A DNA stretch of 64,000 nucleotides. Source: Tetranychus cinnabarinus. Taxonomy: Eukaryota > Arthropoda > Arachnida > Trombidiformes > Tetranychidae. This document shows, one piece after another, positions 1-9,943 of this stretch (positions are counted from its first letter, which is position 1; every line of letters begins with the position of its first letter). A program made the translations under genes and the position numbers. The stretch lies in assembly GCA_022266195.1 (NCBI GenBank), contig WHVY01000006.1, forward strand, positions 2,356,001 to 2,420,000, read 5' to 3'. Under the pieces are notes generated by a model. It was not told the origin of the DNA. It made no database searches and was given only the letters and a program-made list of their open reading frames with translations.

Positions 1-1337
1 GCTTCACTTCGTCAAACTTTAACCCAAAAGATAATACTTCGTACAACTTTGGCCTTAATTGTTGTTCTTTCCGTCTTTCTGTTCACCTATTTTTCCTTAC
101 CCTTCCACAGGCATCCTTGACCAAAGTGACAAATTAGTCAATCATTAACTAATTAACTTCTTCCAAAATGCCATTCCATTCAGTCTTTTCCTATTCTACT
201 CACAACCAATCAGCTATTGATTGACAAATGATACTAAATTATATTAGGACGCATATTTGAACCACTTACACAAATAATAAGGTTTTAATTACCCAACACT
301 GCAAATGGATACCTAATCAACTGTTAACTCGATCAAGAGTATAAATTATTTTTTACTGATTTACGAATGATTGTTGTAACAATCGTTCGTTGGTTAATAT
401 TTCTTCCTATTCCTACTGTTGTAATTTTAATTTCCTGTTGATTCCTTTTTCAATTTTGATTGTTTTTGTTTTTTTTTGAAACCAACTTATCTACTTTCAT
501 TATTATTCAATACTTGACTGATGGTCAAGTTGAACATTTAATAATCCGAATTTAATCCGGATTTAGTTTTATGTAATGTGATCAATTATTTTCAATTACA
601 GTAAAAGCTGAGATAATGGGATCTAATTGATCACTTTAAGCTTGAGTTCAATATTAGTTTAATCTGGTTGAACTTTGATTTGAACTGTTGAACAGTTAAC
701 CTAGAAATTGTTGATTATTAGAAAAGAGTGAAAACGCTGAAATTGGACTTCACGGTTAATCTCCAGAATTTCAAAGATTCTCATCTTCATAACTTTTACT
801 GTAGCTGACAAATGTTGACTAAAACATGTTATGAGTAATTTTTTAAATCATCTTATTTTTAGTATCAATTTTACTGCTACTAACTGATTTAACATCCACC
901 TTTTTCATCAACCAATTAATGTTAATAATTTACACAGTCAGTGTAACATAAACTGGTCATGATTTTGCTTTGATCAAAATATCAAACGGGATTCAATCAT
1001 TTGGATATTTCACTCAAAAAAATATGATCAATTTAATTGAAATTGTTATCCATGAATGGATTAAAAAATACTTAAATAGAGAACTTATTTATCTGAATTT
1101 TAGTTAAAATTAAATACTTTGATGATGAAGAAATGAAGTAAAATCAAATTTACACTTATCGAAGCTATTTGTCAGCTGAAAATGGTGTTATTTTCACTGG
1201 CAAAAAGTGTTTGTTTACCATGAATAATCATTATCGATGTTATTAGCAAATTGATAAATGTATTGTTATTTTATCGTAAAATGAATATAAAATGTATGTG
1301 AACAATAATAAAGAAATAAAGTTTAAAACAATCATGA
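1..1337. other. AT-rich sequence, no gene recognised
   Basis: I see no exon with recognisable coding content, no RNA gene and no transposon in the first kilobase. From about 1024 onward the sequence is the left part of the duplicated IGHMBP2 unit (a near copy reappears from about 5179), so 1024-1337 is probably downstream or 3' UTR sequence of copy 1. Confidence 0.5.
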
Positions 1338-1355
1338 GCTGAGATCATAGCGTCT

Positions 1356-1537
1356 TTTGACAGGACCAGATTTTTTTTCGGGAATGGCTAAAGCTGGATA
1401 CAATTTTTCTTCTTTACGGACAATACTTCGAGCATATGCTCTTACAGCGTCTCCCCAACCATGAATCCCTGGAATGTCTTATACAAAATCGTTTGTTGCA
1501 AAATTGACATTGTTGACCCAATGTGGCAGTTTTGACT
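1356..1537 (-). pseudogene. Degraded AN1 zinc-finger tail of IGHMBP2 copy 1
   Basis: Read against copy 2, this stretch is the remains of the AN1 finger and the sequence after it. Compared with 5736-5955 it has a small deletion just after the codons for DSVC that shifts frame into a stop at 1538. The next cysteine codon (TGT in copy 2) has become GTT-like sequence. A further short deletion falls within the CISHSMPEIHGC segment. The far C-terminal residues after RRQ are removed by a deletion joining to the 3' flank. The zinc finger of copy 1 therefore cannot be made as a simple continuation. Confidence 0.8.
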
Positions 1538-4331
1538 TTAACTCTCAAGACAAACACTGTCCATTTTTTTGACCAAATCTAACATTTTGTCGAAGTCTTC
1601 TTTCAATTTATCCAATTTACTGTTGAGATCAAAATTTTTCGTTGAATCAACAGGCGGAGGTTTTTCCTGTACATTAGTGACATGCTTAGCGACAGGTTGT
1701 TCTTCGACAGTTCTCTGTTCAGTCGATTTTTTTGGATTGGCTGGTTTCTTTGAAATCTTTTTCGACTGCTGTTCATCTAGATTGTTTGAACTTTGATCAA
1801 CTTTTGTATCAACTTCTGTTGAAAGGCACATTTCATCTATTTGTTGAGGATTCTCTTGATCCGAACGTTCAGCTATTAATGACTTTGTGGGACTGTTTTT
1901 GGGAATTAGTTTCTTTACTAGAATGTGTCTTTTATCTCCCTCTCTAACTGTGCAATGCGTTAACTGAAGCTCTTCAGCAATCTCGTGGACCATTCGTCTT
2001 TTAAATGAGTTCAGATTATGTGAAAAGGCCAACTTAACCTCTGATGATGATTGAAATGCAGCCAACTTTTGTCTTATCTTCTTGATTATGGCCTCATTAG
2101 CTTTTGATCTTGAGTCTTGAGAAACAATCGGCTTTTTTTCTGGTTTCTGGTTATCTGGGGAAGTTGTATTCTTCTTATTATTATTTGCTTTTCTTTCGCT
2201 AGTTTTCTTTGTCGTTTTTTTATCTCTCTTAAGCTTTTTTAAGCGCAAGTGTGGAGGTCTTTTAATATCTTTGAATATTTTTATAGAAGATAAATATTCA
2301 CGAGCTGATTTAACTTTGCCTCTATCATTTAAATATGTAATAAGAGATGAAATATGCGGTTCAGCTGAGACGGTATCAGAATCACAAATAACAACTAAAT
2401 GTTTTTTGGCTCGAGTTACGGCCACATTCATTCGTCGATACTCAGACAGAAACCCTATCTTTTTCTTAACATTGGATCTTACTAGAGATAAAATGATAAC
2501 TTCTTTCTCACTTCCTTGAAAACCATCCACGGATCTTATTTCAATGGTTGGATATTTTCCATTTAAACGCAATCGAATTAATTCAACCTGTAAGGCGTAT
2601 GGGGTAATGATTCCAATATTTTCTGGTTTGACTCCAGCTTTAATTAAATAGAAGACATAATAAGCAGCAATATCAGCTTCAGATTCATTTCCTTTCGATT
2701 CATCATATTCTACATCAAGCTCGGACATATCACAGCCAGCAGTGTCAATTAAAAGTAAGGGTGGACAGTCTTGAAGGTTACTTATTTTAGACATTGATTG
2801 GTTTTGGACGGATTCATGAGCAACCAATTTATTTTTATAGAACCGATTCGAAGACCATTCCATAATATCTTGATGCATTCGATATTGCACAGTTAACATA
2901 CGAACAACTAATTCATGGTCAAAATTTGATAGTAATCTTTCCATCAATGTTAATTCGAGACCTTCCTTTGCTGCAGTTGCTGATACAATTGTAGGCGGTA
3001 ATTGAAAATGGTCACCAGCAAGGATACATTTATCAACAAAAGTTAAGGGGATCCAACAGGCCGTTTCTAATGCTTGTGAGCATTCATCAATAATTAAAAC
3101 ATCAAGCTGATGACGCGAATCGTGAACTATATGTTTTAAAGGACCATCACTAGAGGCACTGATCAAAGTGGACAATACGATATCACTGCTAATTAAAACT
3201 TTTTTAATAATCTTACTTTCCAGTCGTCTCACATCTTTCCTTAGATGCTTAATTTGAGCTCTTTTATTACGATCTCTTGGGCCTCGTATACCATCTATCT
3301 TTTGTCTTATACCTTCTATGATTGAGTTCTCATCAGAACGAGCTATAGCTGCAGCCAAAGTGAATTTATGAAGATCCTTTGAAGCTCTAGCAGGATGACC
3401 CAATCGAATCATATTTTGCACTTTATAGGCAGATAATCTTTCGACAAGATTATCAATAGCTACATTAGAAGGTGCACAAACCAAAATTTTGAGTCCTTGC
3501 TTGGCAAGCTGCAAAATTACTTCAACTATACTTGTTGTTTTACCAGTTCCAGGAGGACCGTGAATGATGCACAGTTCTTTAGATCGTAGCGCAAAAGTAA
3601 TAGCTTCTTTTTGAGAATAATCTAATTGCTTGTTGACAAATTCAATTGAGCCGATATCAACTGGACGACTAGGTGATCGTTTTCCAAACAAAAGATCTAT
3701 CAATCGTCGAGCACGACCTCTCATTGAATAATTTCTTAGATTGATAAGAGCTTTTTTCAATCTTTTATAGGTAACATCATTTGATGATTTGATCAAATAA
3801 AAGTTGGCGAATTCTTGATCCAAACTGAGGTTTCTATCTCTTTCAAATGCCACTGTTATTTGATTTGAATTGAGCGAGTAAACTACACCAGAAGCCAGTG
3901 ATTCTGAGTCAGGCCCTTCACGTAAGGAAACATTATCGCCAACAGTTATTTTATGAGATGGTAATGGGTGATCAGATAGATTATGACCAAGGGAAACCAT
4001 AAGATAACGAAACAAACCAGGGCAGATTGATACACATCTCAAATTCTGAATGCTATCTCCTTGACGCTCTACTTTAACCAATTTAAGATTTTTCTGAGAT
4101 TCACTGAAATATAAATATAGATTGATAATGTTAATTCTTAGTCATTGGTGGCAGCCAAATTGAGTAAAAAATGGCTGTTAGCAGAGTCAAAAGAATGTAA
4201 GTTTGAAATATCAACAAAAGATAATATACTTACTTAGTTGGTTTAATTTCAGCTGAATACTCGATTTCAATTAACCTCAGTTGTGACTTGATGAATGATT
4301 CAAGATTGTTATTTACACGAGATCGAGACAT
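1538..4331 (-). CDS. IGHMBP2-like SF1 helicase, tandem copy 1 (lacks AN1 finger)
   Basis: UPF1-like superfamily 1B helicase of the SMUBP-2/IGHMBP2 type, expected to unwind RNA or DNA 5'-3' with ribosome or tRNA links in animals. Model: exon 1 4234-4331 (starts MSRSRVN), intron 4104-4233 (130 bp, phase 2), exon 2 1538-4103, 887 residues. Visible motifs: GPPGTGKT Walker A, DECSQALE Walker B, QYRMHQDIM, SVDGFQGSEKE, and NVAVTRAKKH arginine motif. A lysine-rich linker and an R3H domain (RRMVH core) follow. The protein then stops at the place where copy 2 has an AN1 zinc finger. Motif V carries Ser where copy 2 and human IGHMBP2 have Arg (QGSEKE versus QGREKE). The helicase core is open with all motifs, so copy 1 may still be expressed as a truncated protein; alternatively it is an early pseudogene. 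Confidence 0.85.
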
Positions 4332-4403
4332 TTTAAATCCAATTTAAACTAACAATAAGTATAACCAAAGAGTAAAGTAGAAAGAGACAGCAATTAAGAA
4401 GCC

Positions 4404-4607
4404 AAAGGCAAAAGTTCTGCAAGTTCTGCATTATCCCACCGGAGGGCATAAATTGCAAAAAAAAAACAACAACAATCCTTTTACTTCAATCAAATTGCTT
4501 TATTTTGCGGCGGTTAATTTAACAATATTTTATTTTAACATCTCCATTCAATTTTCAATTAGCCCCCTCCAGTGGGAAAAGGCAAAACTTTTGTCTTTAC
4601 CCACTGG
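4404..4607. mobile_element. Short inverted-repeat (MITE-like) element between the helicase copies
   Basis: About 43 bp at 4404-4446 and 36 bp at 4564-4599 are inverted copies of each other: the outer parts pair as AAAGRCAAAAGTTYTGC and the inner parts as CCCACYGGAGGG, with small gaps between. They enclose about 115 bp of AT-rich DNA. The right arm itself lies in a 39-nt near-perfect palindrome (4569-4607, arms CCAGTGGG/CCCACTGG, only two imperfect pairs). No coding sequence lies inside. The structure suggests a non-autonomous DNA transposon, but I could not assign a target-site duplication or family. Confidence 0.5.
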
Positions 4608-4901
4608 ATTACCCAATTGATCCAAATAAAGACGCTTTCAACCCAGTCAATGTAAGCAACCATGCCAGGCCAACGCACATTTAACGCAAGTGACAAATAA
4701 AGCACCAACATCAGCATTCTGTGAATAATTGTACACTTTCGTATAAAAATGCAGGCTATGTAAATGACAAAAATAATACATCGATCCTCAACCTCTTTTC
4801 TTTCACACCCTACTCTCTACCACTGAACTGATGGTCAATGTTGAAATTTTTGATAATTTTTAAAACATCAGGTTGAGGAAAATATCGATACTCTTGCGCA
4901 G

Positions 4902-5147
4902 ATGCTGATTATTGCGTTTTACGCGAAAAAACGCAAAGAGACAAAGATTTTGCGGTTGAATTTCAAACGCTGGCGAAACGCTCACTCTATTTTGTATGTG
5001 CTGCAAATTTATTTTGACTGGGAACACGATCGTAAAACTTTATTCCCAGATTTGCGTTTGATGAAATTTATGCGCACTACACGCACGTTTCAATTTCTGG
5101 TCACAAAAAGATTTCCCCAACTTGACTCGATCCTCTCACCCTCTTAA
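4902..5147 (+). CDS. Doubtful hypothetical ORF, 81 residues
   Basis: An ATG-initiated open frame rich in Arg, Lys and aromatic residues with no family I recognise. It lies in the spacer between the two helicase copies, in a patch with many ACGC/GCGT words (about 4670-5090) that differs from the surrounding AT-rich sequence. No TATA box, splice signals or homologue are evident. The frame may be chance or a transposon scrap. It is listed only because its composition differs from its neighbours. Confidence 0.15.
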   Translation: MLIIAFYAKKRKETKILRLNFKRWRNAHSILYVLQIYFDWEHDRKTLFPDLRLMKFMRTTRTFQFLVTKRFPQLDSILSPS

Positions 5148-5178
5148 TTGTCAATCATATTGACCAACTCTTTTACTC

Positions 5179-8100
5179 ATGATCATTTTAATTGAAATTG
5201 TTATCCATGAATGGATTAAAAAATACTTAAATAGAGAACTTATTTATCTGAATTGTAGTTGAAATAAAATACTTTGATGATGAAGAAATGAAGTAAAATC
5301 AAATTTACACTTATCGAAGCTATTTGTCAGCTGAAAATGGTGTTATTTTCACTGGCAAAAAGTGTTTGTTTACCATGAATAATCATTATCGATGTTATTA
5401 GCAAATTGATAAATGTATTGTTATTTTATCCGTAAAATGAATATAAAATGTATGTAAACAATAATAATGAAATAAAGTTTAAAACTATCATCGTATAGTC
5501 AACATTTTTTATCCATTTATCTAGTATCAATATAGAACAATACAAATTTGAATAATTAAGCCTAAAATTTGGACGATCAATCAATCGGATTGTCATTAAC
5601 AATAGTCTGTAGTAATCTATATGACAACCAAAATGAATACAGAAATCACTTTGACTGGGTTCAGTCCTTTTTTGGTTGAGTCTTTCTTTTAGAAGACATT
5701 TCTTCAAGTTTCTTATTGAATTTTCTCTCTAATTGGCGTCTTTTCACAGGATCAGGTTTTTTATCGGGAATGGCTAAACCTGGATACAATTTTCCTTCTT
5801 TACGGACAGTACTTCGAGCATAAGCTCTTACAGCGTCTCCACAACCATGAATCTCTGGCATTGAATGGCTTATACAAAATCGTTTATTGCAAAATTGACA
5901 TTGTTGACCCAATGTGGCAGTTTTAACTTTACATCTCACGAAGAAACAAACACTGTCCATTTTTTTGACCAAATCTAGCATTTCATCGAAGTCTTCCAAT
6001 TTATCCAATTTATTGTTGAGATCAAAATTTTTCGTTAAAACAACAGGCGGAGCTTTTTTCTGTACATTAGTCACATGCTTAGCGACAGGTTGTTCTTTGA
6101 CAGTTTTCGATTCAGTCGATTTTTTTGGATTGGCTGGTTTCTTTGAAATCTTTTTCGACTGCTGTTCATCTAGATTGTTTGAACTTTGATCAACTTTTGT
6201 ATCAACTTCTGTTGAAAGGCACATTTCATCTATTTGTTGAGGATTCTCTTGATCCGAACGTTCAGCTATTAATGACTTTGTGGGACTGTTTTTGGGAATT
6301 AGTTTCTTTACTAGAATGTGTCTTTTATCTCCTTCTCCTGTACTTTCATGTTTTAACTGAAGCTCTTCAGCAATCTCGTGGACTATTCGTCTTTCAAATG
6401 AGTTCAAAGTAGGTGGAAAAGCCAACTTAACCTCTGATGATGATTGAAATTTAAGCAACTTTTGTCTTATCTTCCTAACTATGTCATCATTATCTTGTGA
6501 TCTTGAGTCTTGAGAAACAATCGGCTTTGTTTTTGGTTTCTGGTTATCTGGGAAAGATGTATTCTTCTTATTATTATTTGCTTTTCTTTCGCTAGTTTTC
6601 TTTGTCGTTTTTTGATCTTTCTTTAGCTCTTTGAAGCGCAAGTGTTGAGGTCTTTCAATATCTTTGAATATTTCCATAGAAGATACATATTCATGAGCTG
6701 ATTTAACTTCGCCTCTATCATTTAAATAAGTAATAAGAGATGAAATATGAGGTTCAGATGAGACAGTATCAGAATCACAAATAACAACCAAATGTTTTTT
6801 GGCTCGGGTTACGGCAACATTGATTCGTCGATATTCAGAGAGAAACCCTGTATGTTTGCCATCATTGGATCTTACTAGAGATAAAATGATAACTTCTTTC
6901 TCTCTTCCTTGAAAACCATCTACGGATCTTATTTCAATGGTTGGATATTTTTCATTCAAACGCAATCGAATCAATTCAACCTGTAAGTTGTATGGGGTAA
7001 TGATTCCGATATTTTCTGGTTTGACTCCAGCTTCAATTAAATGCAAGACATAATAAGCAGCAACATCAGCTTCAGATTCATTTCCTTTCGATTCCTCATC
7101 TTCTACATCAAGCTCGGACATATCACAGCCAGCAGTGTCAATTAAAAGTAAAGGAGGACAATCTTTAAGGTTACTTATTTCAGACATTGATTGGTTTTGG
7201 ACGGATTCATGAGCAACCAATTTATTTGAATAGAACCTATTCGAGGACCATTCCATAATATCTTGATGCATTCGATATTGTACAGTCAACATACGAACAA
7301 CTAATTCATGGTCAAAACTTGATAGTAATCTCTCCATCAATGTTAATTCGAGACCTTCCTTTGCTGCTGTTTCTGATATAATTGTAGGCGGTAATTGAAA
7401 ATGGTCACCAGCAAGGATACATTTATCAACAAAAGTTAAAGGGATCCAACAGGCCGTTTCCAATGCTTGTGAGCATTCATCAATAATTAAAACATCAAAC
7501 TGTTGACAAGAATCTTTAACTATATGTTTTAAAGGACCATCGCTGGAGGCACTAGTCAAAGTAGACAATACGATATCACTGCTAATTAAAACTCGTTTGA
7601 CAATATTTCTTTCCCGTTGCTTCAAATCTTTCATTAGATCATGAATTTGACCTCTTTTATTGCGATCTCTTGAGCTTCGTATACCATCTATCTCTTGTCT
7701 TATATCTTCTACAATTGAGTTCTCATCAGAACGAGCTATAGCTGCATCTAAAGTGAATTTCTGGAGATCCTTTGAGGCTCTAGCAGGATGACCCAATCGA
7801 ATCATATTTCGCACTTTGAAGGCAGATAATCTTTCGACAAGATTATCAACAGCTACATTAGAAGGTGCACAAACCAAAATTTTGAGTCCTTGCTTGGCAA
7901 GCTGCAGAATTACTTCAACTAAACTTGTCGTTTTACCAGTTCCAGGAGGACCGTGAATGATACACAGGTCTTTAGATCGTAGAGCAAATGTAATAGCTTC
8001 TTTTTGAGAATCATCTAATTGCTTGTTGAAAAATTCAATTGGATCGATATCAACTGGACGACTAGGTGATCGTTTTCCAAACAAAAGATCTATCAATCTT

Positions 8101-8754
8101 TGAGCACGACCTCCTATTGGATAATTTCTTAGATTGATAAGAGCTTTTTTCAATCTTCGATAGGTAACATCATTTGATAGTTTGATCAAACAAAAGTTGG
8201 AGAATTCTTGATCCAAGCTTAGGTTGCTATCTTTTTCAAATGCCACTGTTATTTTATTTGAATTGAGCGAGTAAACTACACCAGAAGCCAGTGATTCTGA
8301 GTCAGGCCCTTCATGTAAGGAAACAATATCTCCAACAGTTATTTTATGAGCTGGCAATGGGTGATCAGATTGATTATGTCCAAGGGAAACCATTAGACGG
8401 CGAAACAAACCAGTACGGATTGATACACATTTCAATTTGTGAATGCATACTCCTTGACGAACTAAATCAACCAATTTAAGATTTTTCTGATATTCTCTGA
8501 AGTATAAATATAGAGTAATAATGTTAATTTCTAGACATTGATGGCAGTCAAGTTGATTAAACAATGACTGTTAGCAGAGTCAAAAGAATGTAAGTTTGAA
8601 ATCGCAACAAAAGATAATATACTTACTTAGTTTTTTCAATTTCAGCTTCATACTCGATTTGAATTAACTTCAATTGTGACTCAATGAATGATTCAAGATC
8701 GATATTTACACGAGATTCAGACATTTTAAATTCAATTTAAACTAACAATAAGTA
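5179..8754. repeat. Tandem duplication unit, copy 2 (IGHMBP2 gene)
   Basis: Second copy of the block at 1024-4362, in the same orientation. It is longer because it keeps the 3' coding end and flank (about 5500-5730) that copy 1 lost. Since copy 2 matches the full-length animal family, it is likely closest to the ancestral gene. Confidence 0.9.
5661..8724 (-). CDS. IGHMBP2: IGHMBP2 / SMUBP-2 helicase, complete copy
   Basis: DNA/RNA helicase of the UPF1-like SF1B group. In animals IGHMBP2 is a 5'-3' helicase associated with ribosomes and tRNA factors. Model: exon 1 8627-8724 (MSESRVNIDLESF, matching the family N-terminus), intron 8497-8626 (130 bp, phase 2), exon 2 5661-8496, 977 residues, close to the human length. 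Order of parts: N-terminal beta-barrel insert, GPPGTGKT (about 215-222), DECS (about 372-375), QYRMHQDIM, SVDGFQGREKE, NVAVTRAKKH, basic linker, R3H (RRIVH core), then a C-terminal AN1 zinc finger with the C..C...C..C...H...H.C pattern (QCQFCNKRFC, CISHSMPEIHGC). The basic tail (KRRQLERKFNKKL) also matches the family. All motifs are intact. Confidence 0.95.
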
Positions 8755-9191
8755 AAACTCTGTTGATATCAAAACAAAAATTTTCATTTACAATAACAGC
8801 TGACCCAAGTGAAGGAGGCGCCTAGTTTTGAGCGTGAAAATGAATCGCTAATTGAATAGTTCTTACCGATTTAATCATTGATCTTTTCAATAAGGCCAAA
8901 GTTTACTCTTAAAATGGTAAAGTGTAAATTACTGAACACTTACGACTAATCAACTATACTGATTACTATTTGCGGACTTCATAAATTTCAGTCAATGATT
9001 ATATTGTTTATGTTTTTTTTGTTTAGACTCTAAATCAAGTGAATTAACCAGTTATAGAAATGTTAAAAAATAATTTATTGATTTTTTTTGAAAAATTTTG
9101 GGCCCACAGATACCTTTGTCAATTGGTCTTAATAAAAATTGACACAGAAGGAACATAACAATAAAACAAATTCAGTCTTCTGAGTAAATAA
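8755..9191. other. Intergenic, upstream of the helicase and of a small secreted ORF
   Basis: AT-rich sequence with no recognisable exon. It should contain the promoter of IGHMBP2 copy 2 (minus) and, if real, that of the small peptide gene (plus). A TCAGTC word matching the arthropod initiator consensus lies at 9172-9177, 15 bp before that gene's ATG. I see no well-placed TATA box. Confidence 0.4.
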
Positions 9192-9362
9192 ATGAGTAGA
9201 CTCTGGATAATTGTTTTATTATTGTCCGGTTTTAAATTGCCACTCTGTTCGTTTACCAATATGTATAATTGCTTAATGGTAACTAAGTGTCATGCTAATC
9301 AATTGATTAAAAATAGATGCCAAAGTGTTGAAGATGGTGGTGATTGTGATGAACATTTTTAA
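9192..9362 (+). CDS. Candidate secreted cysteine-rich peptide, 56 residues
   Basis: A short ATG frame. The first 20 residues form a classic signal peptide: MSR, a hydrophobic core WIIVLLLSGF, then a small-residue end (LCS). The remaining 36 residues hold four cysteines (positions 27, 33, 43, 52) and a mainly acidic end (EDGGDCDEHF). Such signal-plus-four-Cys peptides are common as secreted or salivary products in arthropods, but I recognise no family. An initiator-like TCAGTC is just upstream. No intron is needed, though a splice at the GTAACT after codon 30 cannot be excluded. Real or chance cannot be settled from sequence alone. Confidence 0.4.
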   Translation: MSRLWIIVLLLSGFKLPLCSFTNMYNCLMVTKCHANQLIKNRCQSVEDGGDCDEHF

Positions 9363-9943
9363 TCCTTCATTAGAAATTAGTAAAAAACAATTTGGCATGT
9401 TAGCTGCAGAAATGTTGTCAATTTAAATTTAGTTAATCGATAAACTTAGAAGAATAAGTTCTTTGAAATTCGAGTCATCATTTTCTTCTCCCATCAGCAT
9501 TTAATCACTATGAAAAGTAACGAAGAGACATCATGCTAAACAATCCTGTTGCACACTATCCGCAATAAATCCTGTATAAAAATGAACAAATAACTTCAAA
9601 TGAGAGCCCAAAATCTGAAACCATCGTTTTTTAATTAGATGGTCAATTCTCACCGATTCAAGTTGAAAGATGAGAAATATCCGAGGTTGTTTTTTGATCG
9701 AAGTGTTAATCAACATTTCAAAAAAAAGATTAGTCTCTTTGTATGCCAGGCTTTAGTGATTTACGTGATGGTTAAAGAAATGATTTTCACGGTTTCATTT
9801 TGATGGTCATTCGATAGAGAACGAATCTCTTATTTAGCGAAAGTAGCAAATATCATTTTGCTTTCAACTGTTATCAGGTTCAACAGTTAATAAACGTTAC
9901 CAGGGATGGAAATGAAAACCAAATGCAGAGAAATTAAATTAAC
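9363..9943. other. Intergenic, no gene recognised
   Basis: AT-rich DNA between the small peptide ORF and the stop codon of the USP36-like gene. It probably includes that gene's 3' UTR. The open frame on the minus strand at 9531-9716 has no coding character that I can defend. Confidence 0.45.

Larger units (their letters stand above)
1024..4362. repeat. Tandem duplication unit, copy 1 (IGHMBP2 gene)
   Basis: This block and 5179-8754 are the same sequence with scattered substitutions and indels, including the 3' flank, both exons, the 130-bp intron and a short 5' flank. The left edge is shared at the ATGATCA near 1024/5179 and the right edge at about 4362/8754. Copy 1 lacks roughly 230 bp that in copy 2 encode the last residues plus some 3' flank. 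This is a direct segmental duplication with an unrelated spacer of about 0.8 kb between the copies. Confidence 0.9.

Noticed and set aside
1569..6412. Plus-strand frames opposite both helicase copies
   Set aside because: Shadows of the minus-strand helicase exons; they recur in both copies only because the DNA is duplicated.
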